64,000 bases of DNA from Phycisphaerae bacterium (GCA_028285035.1 JANQQF010000040.1:1-64000); one strand, 5' to 3'; positions 26,542 through 36,512 are shown, numbered from the stretch's first letter. Notes: a model not told the origin generated them from the sequence alone. Made by a program: numbers and translations.

Positions 26542-26679
26542 TAAAGTGTTACAACACAAATATAATGGGCAAGGTTGGTTTCAATATCAACTATCATCCA
26601 TTTGTAAGGATGGGCTTTCGGTTAATGAAAAGTTGAGGCAACCCGGATTTCCCTCAATTTGGGAGGCTTGATTTCAAAC

Positions 26680-27882
26680 TCATTTAACAGATAGGTCTGT
26701 AAAACTTGTGATAATTCGAAGCTGGCTAAACAATGCCGCAGCGAAAGAAAAACCATAAGCAACCACCACAAAAATCATACCGGCATAGGGTGATATGGAT
26801 CCGGCAATAAGACCGCCAATCAATGCACCAAGTGGACGTACACCATATATGGCGGTTTGGATGACAGCATTCACTCGACCAAGCATATGGCCTGGTGTTA
26901 CAAGTTGGCGGATAGAATTCTGGGCAATCAACCACATCGACGGACCGAAACCAAGCAAGAAGAACGCCATGTATAGCACTTCAATGGGTCCCGTCTCCGG
27001 TATTATGAGCAACACCAAGATTGCAATAACCGAGCTTCCTGGTCCAAAAAGTAGAATAAAATTTGGTGGGATACGTTCGGAAAATCGACCAGCTATCCAA
27101 GATCCTACAATGGTTGCACTACCAAAGGTGGCCAAGGCAAAACCAAAAATGCTGGGGTCGGCGTGATAGTATTCAATGATTAATGGGACTACGACAACCA
27201 AAAGTGCGGAAAATGAAATATTCCAAAAAATCGCACAGGCAGCAATTGGCCGCAGTAAGTTGTGTCGTATCACCTGTGAGCCGCCTTCGACAATCAACAC
27301 CCACAAGTTTTGTTGAAGGCGGGGCGGAGCAGGCAACTGCGGCAATCGCAGGATGACAAGCAATGCGGCTACAGCACACATCATTGCCAAAACAAAGATA
27401 AGTTTTGCAACATCTTTATCAATTGAAACGCCGATAGCAAGCGGCACAACAAATGAGGAAATCGCGCGTGGGATCTCTAGCTGTGCATTCGCTCTGGAGA
27501 CCTGTTGGCGTTCAACAACTATCGGGATAATTGATAACCCTACAAGCATAAAAAGAACAATCCCAAAACCAGACAGCAGAATGGTGATCCCAAATCCTAT
27601 TAGACTCTCAAAATAGACACTCAATGCAACGCCAAGAAAACCTGTTAGGGAAATGGCTGTTGATAAAATCGCAGTGATCTTTATCGATATCTTATCCACG
27701 GCTAACCCCGATGGAATAGAACCTAATAGATACGCCATCGACTGAAGCGCCACCAAAATACCGATCGTTTCTGGTGACGCCTCAAATAACAGCACCGCTA
27801 CAAGTGGTACAGCGACAAGCCCGATTTGATCTGCGATATGCATCCCATAGGCTGATATTGTTAGTCGGTCGATTACATTCAT
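26680..27882 (-). CDS. MFS efflux transporter (MFS_3/enterobactin-exporter-like)
   Basis: 400 residues with twelve predicted membrane segments. The loop after helix 2 reads GLAVDKISIK, a relaxed version of the MFS A motif, and GHMLGRVNAVIQ in the second half is typical of the EntS/MFS_3 drug-efflux branch. It likely exports a small hydrophobic compound. It stands alone, with GGAG before the start. The 138 bases between it and the EEP gene hold no gene. Confidence 0.85.
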   Translation of the reverse strand: MNVIDRLTISAYGMHIADQIGLVAVPLVAVLLFEASPETIGILVALQSMAYLLGSIPSGLAVDKISIKITAILSTAISLTGFLGVALSVYFESLIGFGITILLSGFGIVLFMLVGLSIIPIVVERQQVSRANAQLEIPRAISSFVVPLAIGVSIDKDVAKLIFVLAMMCAVAALLVILRLPQLPAPPRLQQNLWVLIVEGGSQVIRHNLLRPIAACAIFWNISFSALLVVVVPLIIEYYHADPSIFGFALATFGSATIVGSWIAGRFSERIPPNFILLFGPGSSVIAILVLLIIPETGPIEVLYMAFFLLGFGPSMWLIAQNSIRQLVTPGHMLGRVNAVIQTAIYGVRPLGALIGGLIAGSISPYAGMIFVVVAYGFSFAAALFSQLRIITSFTDLSVK

Positions 27883-28069
27883 TGCTCAGTTTCTCCAAGA
27901 CCTCTACAGTGCAAAAATATACAAGCATTCAATCGTCGGCTAACTATAAATCAGATAGGTACCTGAATTCCACCCATTTCTTGCTGTAAAATCAGGGCGT
28001 AGGAAAGATAAAAAAGGGCACAGACCCTCATCGACATACGCTCTTTTTATTCACCACACCCAACAATCC

Positions 28070-28162
28070 TTACAAATAGGCTCCCCCAGAAATCTCAAGG
28101 CGTTACCCTGTAATCCAGCCAGCTTCATTCCTAGATAAGAAGGCAATCACCCCCTCGACGTC
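28070..28162 (-). pseudogene. Remnant of the 3' end of an SDR gene
   Basis: A 93-bp block on the minus strand still encodes the last 31 codons of a short-chain dehydrogenase (VEGVIAFL...EAGWITG, stop, RLEISGGAYL, stop), with a TAA in place of the Gln codon. It matches the end of the intact SDR gene at 49193 in 77 of 93 bases. Most differences are silent, so the copy diverged under selection before decaying. Upstream codons are lost. It marks the left flank of the glycan island. Confidence 0.85.
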
Positions 28163-28358
28163 CTAACCTTTGCCTGAACCCAGGTCAAATTCAAAAATTT
28201 TTGCTTGGTTTGTTTTTCCGAATAGAATGTTCCTAACTATTTGTCCAGAATTGATTGAGATCTACTGCCGCAGACACAAGCTCTTCAAGATGGGCCATGA
28301 GACAAGGATTTTTGAGTGAGGGTATCGGGGGCACCATCATCTGCTATGAGATGTTGTT
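28163..28358. other. Non-coding stretch before the glycan island
   Basis: No intact gene. Minus-strand fragments such as a 21-codon frame from the ATG at 28294 (AHLEELVSAAVDLNQFW) may be decayed coding sequence, but I recognise no family. The first island gene at 28359 has no strong ribosome site or clear promoter here. Confidence 0.4.
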
Positions 28359-29234
28359 ATGTCAGTTAAGCTGTCGGAAAAGAAAAAAAACGAATCAGTA
28401 TCAGGTCGCCAGGCCTATCAACTGTATCTTAACCCGATAAACATGGGCCATAATCTATGGCAGCATCGAGAGCTGATTCGGCAATTCACCCGCCGAGAGG
28501 TACAACAGCGCTATCGAGGCTCTTACTTGGGATTGATCTGGTCTTTTATCACGCCTTTATCTACCCTAGTCGTTTACACCTTTGTTTTTTCAATCATCTT
28601 TGACGCTCGATGGGAAGGAGCACCATTAGAGGGGCCAGCCAGTTTTGCCCTAGCATTTTTTGCTGGCTTGGTGGTTTATAATGTGTTGAGCGAAACCATA
28701 CTGGCCTCATCGGCGGTCATCACCGGCAACCCCAATTACGTCAAAAAAGTCGTTTTTCCCTTAGAAATTTTGCCGATAAACATTCTAGGGTCTGCCTTAA
28801 TTCACTCTCTGTTTGGCTTGGCTATTTTGTTTGTTGGTCTTTTGATTTTTCTCTGGCAGATTCCCTGGACCGTCATCTTTCTGCCCCTGATGTATCTGCC
28901 CTTAATTTTTATCACGTTAGGCTTGGCCTGGTTTGTGGCTTCATTAGGCGTATTTGTTCGAGATCTAAACCATTTTTTAGGTATTGTCTTACAATTTTTT
29001 TTCTTTTTAACCCCCATCGTTTATCCGCCTTCAGCCGTACCAGAGCAGCTAAAATTTCTCATCTTCCTTAACCCGCTCTCATTTATCATCAATCACGTTA
29101 GGCGGGTGGTGTTGTTCGGGCAGGTGCCGGATTGGGGCGAATTTGTTATCATCGTCATCACTACGTTTGGGGTGATGCTGTTAGGGTATGCTTGGTTTAT
29201 GACCAGTAAAAAAACGTTTGCTGATGTTATTTAA
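28359..29234 (+). CDS. ABC-2 type polysaccharide export permease (Wzm/TagG-like)
   Basis: 291 residues with six membrane segments. The cytoplasmic N-terminal stretch LIRQFTRREVQQRYRGSYLGLIWSFITPL (key residues R, R, Y, G, S, L, G, W, P) and the end motif LNPLSFIINHVRRVVLFGQVPDW are typical of O-antigen and teichoic-acid exporters. It forms the transmembrane channel for the nucleotide-binding subunit encoded 4 bases downstream. It carries lipid-linked glycan across the cytoplasmic membrane. The start is uncertain: no clear RBS precedes 28359. Confidence 0.92.
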   Translation: MSVKLSEKKKNESVSGRQAYQLYLNPINMGHNLWQHRELIRQFTRREVQQRYRGSYLGLIWSFITPLSTLVVYTFVFSIIFDARWEGAPLEGPASFALAFFAGLVVYNVLSETILASSAVITGNPNYVKKVVFPLEILPINILGSALIHSLFGLAILFVGLLIFLWQIPWTVIFLPLMYLPLIFITLGLAWFVASLGVFVRDLNHFLGIVLQFFFFLTPIVYPPSAVPEQLKFLIFLNPLSFIINHVRRVVLFGQVPDWGEFVIIVITTFGVMLLGYAWFMTSKKTFADVI

Positions 29235-29237
29235 AGT

Positions 29238-30716
29238 ATGGAAATGAATAACGCGATAAACAAAAATGAATATCGACCTAAATCGGATGTGGATATCGCC
29301 ATTGCTGTGCAAGGTATCAGCAAGATGTACCCACTTTACCGTGACCCACTCGACAGGCTCAAGCAATCGTTGTGGCACGCCTTGCCTAAATTTATACAGG
29401 GGCCACCTCGGGAGTTTTATCAAGAGTTTTGGGCCTTACAGCCGGTATCATTTGAGGTTAAACGGGGGGAGGCTTTAGGCATCATTGGCCTAAATGGCAG
29501 CGGGAAGAGCACCTTGTTGCAAATCATTGCGGGCACATTAACCCCAACAACGGGAGATACTCAGGTCAATGGCCGTGTCGCGGCCCTCTTAGAATTAGGC
29601 AGCGGCTTTAATCCCGAATTTACAGGTCGTGAAAACGTATATATTAATGGGGCCATTCTTGGGTTTAACCGAGACGAGATAGACGAACGATTTGATGAGA
29701 TTGCTGCATTTGCTGATATTGGTGATTTTATCGACCACCCCGTCAAACTATATTCCAGTGGTATGTTTGTGCGGTTAGCCTTTGCGGTACAGGCCTGTGT
29801 TGAGCCTGACATATTGATTGTGGATGAAGCGCTGGCCGTTGGTGATATTTTTTTTCAACAAAAATGTCATGCCCGGATGGAGCAGTTGTTGGCTGACAAT
29901 ACAGCGATTATGATTGTGTCACACGATATAGCGGCGATTGAGAAATATAGCGATCAAATTCTACTGTTGGATGGTGGGCGAACCTTGTTTTTAGGAGACC
30001 CGCAAGTTGCCATTCAAAACTATTATCGTTTAGACGAGCAAGTTCGTTTGAAAGACTCTAAAAAAACATCCATTTCTCAAGTTGATACGGATGAAGATAT
30101 TGATGACGCCGTTGATGATGTCAGCACGATGGTGTGGCCTGATGAGCAGATGTTTTTAGATCTATCACAGGCGATTGTCATTGGCTCTGAAGAGATGGTT
30201 CGTTGTTTAGGGATTGCGTTATGTAATGAACAAGGGCAAGCTTGTACCATATTTCAGATTGGCGAGATGGCTCATTTTTATTACGAATTTGAGCTTTTGC
30301 AAGATATTCAAATGCCAACTGGTGGCGTCGAGATCATTAATCGGCAAAATGTTATGGTCCATAGCAAAAATTCGATGAATGTTCAAATTAAAGGGCCATC
30401 GATGACGCCAAAAGGGAGTATCGTCCGCTTTCGCCAAACGATGCAATTCAATCTGGTTCAAGGGGCATACACCTTTGGGGTGGGGTTTGGTACCCTCAGC
30501 GACCAAGGCTTTCAACGGATGATTTCTCCTCCATTTGATGCGCCGGGTCAAAATGATATTGTTATTTTCCGGGTGACACAGGCAGGGCAATTTTATGTGC
30601 TTAGAAAGAACAATCCAGTCTTATTTCACGGTTATGCTGATTTGCCCGGCACAGCCACGATGTCAATCGTTGAGCCAAATGAAACGAGTGAGACTTACTA
30701 TCGAGGAAAAGTGTAG
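29238..30716 (+). CDS. ABC polysaccharide exporter ATP-binding subunit with Wzt-like C-terminal domain
   Basis: 492 residues. N-terminal ATPase: Walker A GLNGSGKST (84-92), signature YSSGMFVRLAF, Walker B ILIVDEALAVGD, H-loop VSHD; these variants are typical of the Wzt/TagH export branch. Residues ~310-485 form a beta-sandwich resembling the Wzt C-terminal carbohydrate-binding domain, which recognises the terminal modification of the glycan before export. That implies chain-length control by a capping residue. Pairs with the permease just upstream. Confidence 0.93.
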   Translation: MEMNNAINKNEYRPKSDVDIAIAVQGISKMYPLYRDPLDRLKQSLWHALPKFIQGPPREFYQEFWALQPVSFEVKRGEALGIIGLNGSGKSTLLQIIAGTLTPTTGDTQVNGRVAALLELGSGFNPEFTGRENVYINGAILGFNRDEIDERFDEIAAFADIGDFIDHPVKLYSSGMFVRLAFAVQACVEPDILIVDEALAVGDIFFQQKCHARMEQLLADNTAIMIVSHDIAAIEKYSDQILLLDGGRTLFLGDPQVAIQNYYRLDEQVRLKDSKKTSISQVDTDEDIDDAVDDVSTMVWPDEQMFLDLSQAIVIGSEEMVRCLGIALCNEQGQACTIFQIGEMAHFYYEFELLQDIQMPTGGVEIINRQNVMVHSKNSMNVQIKGPSMTPKGSIVRFRQTMQFNLVQGAYTFGVGFGTLSDQGFQRMISPPFDAPGQNDIVIFRVTQAGQFYVLRKNNPVLFHGYADLPGTATMSIVEPNETSETYYRGKV

Positions 30717-30795
30717 GGCGATGCCTTGCCCAAACTCAGACGAATAAGCGCATTCGTCAATCAATCATAACATCAGTGCCGTCAAGCAAAGTAAT

Positions 30796-32109
30796 ATGAA
30801 CATCACCATTCACAAATCTAATGCTTCAGAAAGACCACCGAAGGTCTCGATCATATTATTAGACTGGTCTGTCAGAGAACGATTTCAAGCGTTGGAGTGG
30901 CTGCCTAAACAGGCCGTGCCTCGTGAAGATTATGAATTGATCTGGGTTGAACTCTATAATCGGTTAGAGCCAGACGTGATGGCGGTGGCTGATGTGGTCA
31001 TCACGTGCAGCCAAAAAGGACAGTATCACAAACATCTTGGCTATAATGTGGGTCTGTTGCAAGCTAGAGGTCAGATTATTACCATTTGTGATAGCGATGC
31101 TGTTTTTCCACCTAATTTTATTGAGTCCATTCTAAACGCTTTTCGCCTAAGTGATGAAGAGGAGGCCCCGGTCTCTCAAGTCCTCATGCATTATCAGTGG
31201 CGCACAAAACATCTATACCCCGATGGCTTATCTGATGTGAATGACCTGTCTCAATATGAATGGCTACCGTTATGGCCCAATGTAGGGGCTTGTATGTCGG
31301 TAAGAATCAGTGATGCCATCCGGTTGGGGGGCTTTGATGAACACACCTCTTTGCGGGGCTATATGTGCGGTCCGTATGATTTGGGCTGGCGTTTAGTGAA
31401 TGCTGGCCTGCCGGAGGTGTGGCACGATGAGAGTGTGGCCCTGTGGCACTTTGCCCATCCTGACCCCGTTCAATCTTTTGGCCAGAAGTTTTCTTTCAAA
31501 TTGTGGCGAGAAATCTCTTACCCCCATCTTGATGGACATGCCTTAACGTGTGTTGAGGCTCTAGCGACCGGGCGCCTGCTCCCGCTGAAAGAAAATCCTC
31601 AGATCTACAACCGTCGCCTGGGGGAACGAAAAATTGGGACCAAGTTTGAGGAACATTATGCTCACATCACTGGCCCCCAAGGCTTTTCAACGTGGGATTT
31701 AGTAAAGCTCCGTCTTAAAATGTTAACACCATTATGGCAAAACTATTTGAAGGAATATAAGTTTATTAAACAATTTTCCGGTGTTCGACGATTTCGCGGC
31801 GCAGCTATTCGGTATCTGTTGTTATACGGTGGAAACATAGGGCTTTCAATTGTCGCCAATCAATTTAAACATAAGGTTTATGCCGATACCCCTCAATTGT
31901 TGGTCGAGAATTATAGTGATTTTAACATCGTTCTTTACAAAGAGCGGTTTTATGTCTCAAGCCAGTCGCTGGGGCCGATTGATCTCGATTGTTTAGATGA
32001 AGAAACTGTGCAAAACTATCAGAGTCGTGGCTTATTTGGTATCGCTGATTCTTTTGTCGAGAGTAAATACCTTGTTGATCGATTGATTGAGCCGGTATCT
32101 TTACCATAA
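30796..32109 (+). CDS. GT2-like glycosyltransferase with C-terminal FNIV module
   Basis: 437 residues. Residues ~15-235 have a GT-A fold: SIILLDWSVR, then ITICDSDAVFPP (the DxD-type metal site) and GGFDEHTSLRGYMCGPYDLGWRL in the acceptor region. Residues 365-430 carry the shared module (TPQLLVENYSDFNIV...FYVSSQSLGPI...VDRL), joined by a basic helical linker. It should add a sugar to the exported glycan. The same module ends the proteins at 34209 and 36513, pointing to a common docking partner or ligand. Confidence 0.82.
   Translation: MNITIHKSNASERPPKVSIILLDWSVRERFQALEWLPKQAVPREDYELIWVELYNRLEPDVMAVADVVITCSQKGQYHKHLGYNVGLLQARGQIITICDSDAVFPPNFIESILNAFRLSDEEEAPVSQVLMHYQWRTKHLYPDGLSDVNDLSQYEWLPLWPNVGACMSVRISDAIRLGGFDEHTSLRGYMCGPYDLGWRLVNAGLPEVWHDESVALWHFAHPDPVQSFGQKFSFKLWREISYPHLDGHALTCVEALATGRLLPLKENPQIYNRRLGERKIGTKFEEHYAHITGPQGFSTWDLVKLRLKMLTPLWQNYLKEYKFIKQFSGVRRFRGAAIRYLLLYGGNIGLSIVANQFKHKVYADTPQLLVENYSDFNIVLYKERFYVSSQSLGPIDLDCLDEETVQNYQSRGLFGIADSFVESKYLVDRLIEPVSLP
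31888..32085 (+). other. FNIV module, copy A (66 codons)
   Basis: Residues 365-430 of the glycosyltransferase. Shared positions with the other copies: P-x-L-x-E-[ND]-Y, FNIV-x-Y, [FY]Y, QSLGP, a Leu-rich acidic turn, and a final VD[QR]L. Predicted as alternating beta strands and one C-terminal helix. Confidence 0.75.
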
Positions 32110-32178
32110 CTGAAGTGTCTGCTAGTCGCAAGGTATGAAATCAATGTAACTCAAAATTCACCAAGAGGAAATTAATCT

Positions 32179-33117
32179 ATGACAACTCACGTACTGATCA
32201 CCGGGGCGGCTGGCTATCTTGGCTCTGTTTTGTGCGAACATCTGCTGGCCAGTGGATACAAAGTAACAGCGCTAGACTCTTTGATTTACAACCAAAATTC
32301 CTTGTTTCATTTGTGTGCCAATCCCAATTTCGACTTTGTGGGGGGGGATGCCCGAGAAGAGGCACTCATCAAGCAAGTGATTAAAACGGCGGATGTTATT
32401 ATACCTCTGGCGGCCATTGTCGGGGCATCAGCCTGTAAACGTGATCCTTGGGCAGCCACTTCAACCAATCTAGACGCTATCACGTTAATCAATCGGGTGC
32501 GTAGCCCCCAACAGTTGGTGCTTTACCCCAACACAAACAGTGGCTATGGAACAACATCTGGCGAATTATATTGTACCGAAGATAGCCCTCTGGAGCCGAT
32601 TACGCTTTATGGTAAGGACAAAGTTGCGGCTGAGTTGGCCTTGCTAGATAGCCCCAATGTCATCACCCTCCGCTTAGCAACCGTTTTTGGGATGTCGCCC
32701 CGAATGCGAATTGATTTGTTGGTTAACCATTTTACCTATGCCGCCATCACGGATGGCTATATCACCATTTTCGAGAAAGATTTTAAGCGTAACTACATTC
32801 ACGTCCGCGACGTAGCCGACTGCTTCATCCATTGTTTGGAGCACGCTGAACAGATGATGGGCCGACCCTATAACTTGGGGCTGGATGAAGCCAATCTATC
32901 CAAACAAGAGTTAGCCCTAAAAATCAAGGAGTATGTACCCAACTTTTATCTTCACTTTGCCCCCATTGGCGAAGATCCTGATAAACGAAATTATATTGTC
33001 TCCAACCAACGGTTGCGTGAGGCTGGATTCGAAGCCAAACGCGGTCTGGATGAAGGCATTCAGGAGTTGTTGAAGGGATATCAGATGTTTGGCCGGGGTA
33101 GGTTCAAAAATATTTGA
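32179..33117 (+). CDS. NAD-dependent sugar epimerase (extended SDR)
   Basis: 312 residues. The cofactor motif GAAGYLG lies at residues ~9-15, an acidic residue follows strand 2 (LDSL), and the catalytic pair is YGKDK (Tyr/Lys). The active-site strand reads NTNSGYG and lacks the Thr-Asp-Glu triad of 4,6-dehydratases, so epimerisation or reduction is more likely than dehydration. Late motif YIHVRDVADCFIHCLEH is typical for nucleotide-sugar epimerases. Probably acts on a nucleotide sugar used in the island. RBS AGAGGA is well placed. Confidence 0.85.
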   Translation: MTTHVLITGAAGYLGSVLCEHLLASGYKVTALDSLIYNQNSLFHLCANPNFDFVGGDAREEALIKQVIKTADVIIPLAAIVGASACKRDPWAATSTNLDAITLINRVRSPQQLVLYPNTNSGYGTTSGELYCTEDSPLEPITLYGKDKVAAELALLDSPNVITLRLATVFGMSPRMRIDLLVNHFTYAAITDGYITIFEKDFKRNYIHVRDVADCFIHCLEHAEQMMGRPYNLGLDEANLSKQELALKIKEYVPNFYLHFAPIGEDPDKRNYIVSNQRLREAGFEAKRGLDEGIQELLKGYQMFGRGRFKNI

Positions 33118-33129
33118 TAAAGGGAAAAA

Positions 33130-34209
33130 ATGGATAATTCATCTGATCAAACTGACCATCCTCCCTTTACTGTTAACAAATTAAGCCTGTCAGTGGTTCT
33201 ATCATTTCGAAATGAAGCGGAGGTTTTGCCGGAACTTATCAAGCGCTTGCGTGACGTACTTGGGGCAGAGTGCAGCAAAGGACATCTCCATACGTATGAG
33301 TTAATTTTTGTCAATGATGTCTCAACGGATCGCTCCGAAGAAATTTTATTGGCGGCAGCAAAAGAACAGAATGACATCAAAATTGTGAACATGTCTCGTA
33401 ACTTTGGGGTAGCACCTTGTGTTTTGGCGGGCCTGACCTATTCATCTGGAGACGCTGTTGTTTACATGGATGCAGATTTACAAGACCCGCCTGAGGTCAT
33501 TCCCCAACTCATTCAAGAATGGCAGCACGGTGACGAGGTTGATGTCGTCCACACCATCCGCCTTTCCCGAGATGGGGAGTCAAAACTTAAGTTATGGCTC
33601 ACCAAATTGGGCTATAAAATTCTTAGGCGTGTATCATCGGTTGAACTTCAGATTGACTCTGGCGACTTTAAACTGTTATCCAGACGCGTGGTTAATCACC
33701 TTATTCGATTTCGTGAGAAAAGTCCGTTTATACGAGGCTTGGTCAGTTGGATTGGCTTTAATCAAACCACCGTTTATTATCATCGGGCAGCCCGTTTTGC
33801 GGGAGACACAAAATTCCCGATATACAGCCCAAAAGTCATCCGGAATTTTCTATACTCTGCCTTAATTTCATTTTCCGACATCCCCTTACAATTGGCGGTG
33901 TGGCTAGGCTTGCTGGCCTCTTTTAGCGCCTTTTTGGTTTTAGGTTATACGCTCATCGAACGAATTCAAGGATATAGCCTGTCAGGCTGGACAGCCCTTA
34001 TGATCGTCGTTCTGTTTCTGGGCGGGGTCCAACTCTTATCCATCGGCATTCTGGGTCTATATATAAGCTCTATATTTCTTGAGTCTAAAAACCGCCCAAA
34101 TTATATTGTAAAAAATACATTCGGCTTTGAGAATACCTCAGATCACCTTGCGCTTGACCAAGGTAACAATACCCAAATTGTCAAAGCTGAAAACGAGCAT
34201 ACATTTTGA
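33130..34209 (+). CDS. Polyprenyl-phosphate glycosyltransferase (GtrB/ArnC-like GT2)
   Basis: 359 residues. GT2 motifs: VVLSFRNEAEVLPEL, IFVNDVSTDRS and YMDADLQDPPE (DxD site), then a conserved SGDFKLLSRRVV region. Two C-terminal membrane segments (about 250-275 and 285-310) match the GtrB topology. Members transfer a sugar from a nucleotide donor to undecaprenyl phosphate, giving a lipid-linked donor for a GT-C enzyme. The next gene, a GT-C-like membrane protein, overlaps its stop by one base (TGATG), so the two probably work as a pair. Confidence 0.9.
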   Translation: MDNSSDQTDHPPFTVNKLSLSVVLSFRNEAEVLPELIKRLRDVLGAECSKGHLHTYELIFVNDVSTDRSEEILLAAAKEQNDIKIVNMSRNFGVAPCVLAGLTYSSGDAVVYMDADLQDPPEVIPQLIQEWQHGDEVDVVHTIRLSRDGESKLKLWLTKLGYKILRRVSSVELQIDSGDFKLLSRRVVNHLIRFREKSPFIRGLVSWIGFNQTTVYYHRAARFAGDTKFPIYSPKVIRNFLYSALISFSDIPLQLAVWLGLLASFSAFLVLGYTLIERIQGYSLSGWTALMIVVLFLGGVQLLSIGILGLYISSIFLESKNRPNYIVKNTFGFENTSDHLALDQGNNTQIVKAENEHTF

Positions 34210-36476
34210 TGATGATTCAAAATTCAATGGAAAAGGTAAAAAATCTTAAGGTCAACAGGTGGGGTATCATTTTTTTTATCGCCTTACTTTTCTTTACCTA
34301 TTTGCCTATCTTCATCATTGAATTTGGTATTCACAATGATTATTCGGCTTGGGCCTACGATAATTCAAAGTGCTGCTTGGGATATCCAGAGAGTACGCAT
34401 CTTTTGGCTCTAGGGCGGCCACTCGGCGCATACCTACTCAATATTCAGTTTCTTTTTTTTGATCAAGTCGTTGATTTTGGCACAGCCCGTTTTGTGTCCT
34501 TTTTGTTCATTCTTGCTTCCGCTGGTTTAAGTTATTATTACTTAACAAGACGCTTAAGCTTGGATAAAAGATGGGGTTTAGCGCTCCTATTCTGTATTTT
34601 CACCCTGCCCTCAAGCCAAGTGTACATTATCTGGGTCACCAACTTTGCACCAGGCTCATTTAATGTATTCCTAGCCTGTCTTTCTTACTTGATGCTTGAT
34701 CAAGTTTGGCAAAATCGATCATCCCCCCAGAAAACTGTGGCAAAGATTGGGTGGACCATTACTGCCAGCCTAATATTTTTAAGCTCACTGTTGATTTATC
34801 CCCCAACATCTTTATTTTTCCTGCTATTCACCCTCAAAAACATTTTATTTTCCAAAGTGTCTCTGTGGGCAACAACCCGACTAAGGGTGATCCTCGACGT
34901 TTTGTTTTGTGGTTCTCATATGGTCGCTTATTTTCTGTTAACACGATTTGTTTATTTTCCCTTAATGTCTACTTATAACGCTACGTTTCGAGAATATTTT
35001 ACGGCAATCAGGGGGCCTTATGAATTCTCTATCGCTGATGATCTTCTTGGCAAACTAAATCTGCTTTACCACATCACCCGCACGGCCCTGAATGGTTGGA
35101 ACACCAAGCTTCATACAGATTTTTCGACACAAGTTTTCTGGCTGTTTGTGCTAATGATCGTCGTTCTCACTTTTTTCCACTTTTTTACATTGCAAACAAG
35201 CCAGAATAATCGCCAGCCCTTAAAACAAAAGTTTGGCGTGGTTTTACAAGCGGTTATTCTCTGCGCGCTTCTCTTGATCTTTTCAGTTTCCCCACTCCTA
35301 ATTGCATCAGGCGGATTTCTTGCCTATCGTACAATTTTTCCATACTCTGCGATGGTGGTTCTGATTGTATTTTGGCTTGTCAATCAGATCACTCAACTGA
35401 TTTCTGAAACAAAACGCGAGATTGTTGTCAATCCCCTGCTCTTGGTTATAACGATTATCGTCGCCATTTTTACCCAAATGAACCTGCTAAATACGGCGTT
35501 ATGGGCCAATATTGAGCTAAACTTTATCCGTCATAGTCTCGCCACGGCAGACTTTTCCAAGGTAAAAAATCTGGTCGTTGTCAAGCCTTTTGAGGAGAGT
35601 GTTCTGACCAATATAAATTCAAGCTACGAATTTTATCATATGGCAACAAATCTGACGTTTATCAGCGGTGTTATGGACATCACCTTAGCAGAATTGCAGG
35701 TCGATCAATCCGGTCTGCATATCACACCAATCGACCGAGCCAATGAACAAAGGCTTTATATCGATAGAAATTTGTCACATGTGATCAATATGAATCAGGC
35801 GCGAACGTTTAATCTGTCTCAAGCAAGACCCTTATCGATCGTCTATGTAGAAGCATCGCACCCTAGCAATTGTTGCTCCTTACAACTCGCCTTTGATCAG
35901 AGCGAACATAAATTTTGGGAGTATAATGACCCTCTGCCGATTTGGGGCGATATAGACTTTGGCGATAGCCCCGCGTTGATCACTCGATACGCTCTAAGTG
36001 CCTATATCTTACCTGAGCGCATGCCCAAACGTTGGGAACTTCTAGCCTCTAATGATGGTCAGAACTGGACCACGTTAGATCAGCGGGTGGACCAGATTGA
36101 ATGGGATGAATTTGAAAGTAGAACGTTCCTTATTCAGACCCCAAGCCAATTCAGATACTACCAACTCGTTTTTCAAGAGGGAAATTCTGATATTATGAGA
36201 ATCGGGGAAATTTCCTTTTTTGAGGATCAAGATTACCAATCTCCACCACTCTTAGTTGAGGAGGATTACAAAAGTTTCAACATCGTCCGATATGGCGTCA
36301 ACTACTACATTCTGGCACAATCTTTGGGGATCATAAATCTAGAAGAACTATTAGCAGAGCACGATTCAAATGAGGTTGAAGCATTCTGCATGCAAATCGA
36401 CAAACAGTGTGGCATTGCGACCTCCTTAGAAGAGGCCAGGCTCTTTGTGGACCAGTTACATCAGGTTGAAGAATAA
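34209..36476 (+). CDS. GT-C-like membrane protein with discoidin-like and FNIV domains
   Basis: 755 residues from ATG 34209 (ATG 34212 and TTG 34206 also possible). The N-terminal ~430 residues hold about ten membrane segments; the first outer loop has the acidic pair expected for GT-C transferases (IHNDYSAWAYD). A soluble part follows. Residues ~590-675 resemble an F5/8 type C (discoidin) sandwich (RYALSAYILPE, KRWELLASNDGQNWTTLD, YYQLVF, IGEISFFED). The last ~78 residues are the FNIV module, with a 7-residue insertion. Likely uses the lipid-linked sugar made by the upstream enzyme. Confidence 0.75.
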   Translation: MMIQNSMEKVKNLKVNRWGIIFFIALLFFTYLPIFIIEFGIHNDYSAWAYDNSKCCLGYPESTHLLALGRPLGAYLLNIQFLFFDQVVDFGTARFVSFLFILASAGLSYYYLTRRLSLDKRWGLALLFCIFTLPSSQVYIIWVTNFAPGSFNVFLACLSYLMLDQVWQNRSSPQKTVAKIGWTITASLIFLSSLLIYPPTSLFFLLFTLKNILFSKVSLWATTRLRVILDVLFCGSHMVAYFLLTRFVYFPLMSTYNATFREYFTAIRGPYEFSIADDLLGKLNLLYHITRTALNGWNTKLHTDFSTQVFWLFVLMIVVLTFFHFFTLQTSQNNRQPLKQKFGVVLQAVILCALLLIFSVSPLLIASGGFLAYRTIFPYSAMVVLIVFWLVNQITQLISETKREIVVNPLLLVITIIVAIFTQMNLLNTALWANIELNFIRHSLATADFSKVKNLVVVKPFEESVLTNINSSYEFYHMATNLTFISGVMDITLAELQVDQSGLHITPIDRANEQRLYIDRNLSHVINMNQARTFNLSQARPLSIVYVEASHPSNCCSLQLAFDQSEHKFWEYNDPLPIWGDIDFGDSPALITRYALSAYILPERMPKRWELLASNDGQNWTTLDQRVDQIEWDEFESRTFLIQTPSQFRYYQLVFQEGNSDIMRIGEISFFEDQDYQSPPLLVEEDYKSFNIVRYGVNYYILAQSLGIINLEELLAEHDSNEVEAFCMQIDKQCGIATSLEEARLFVDQLHQVEE
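36240..36473 (+). other. FNIV module, copy B (divergent, with insertion)
   Basis: Final 78 residues of the membrane protein: PPLLVEEDYKSFNIV, YYILAQSLG, then a longer acidic turn containing two Cys, ending SLEEARLFVDQL. It is the least conserved of the four copies. Confidence 0.7.
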
Positions 36477-36512
36477 ATAACAGTAACAAAACAGTAAATT
36501 TCAAGAGTAATC

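Noticed and set aside
28163..28358. Possible decayed gene (21-codon frame from 28294, minus strand)
   Set aside because: No family recognised and no homologous copy in the window; kept only as non-coding sequence.
32179..33117. The missing GDP-heptose/mannose 4,6-dehydratase
   Set aside because: The active-site strand is NTNSGYG and lacks the Thr-Asp-Glu triad of dehydratases; an epimerase is a better fit.
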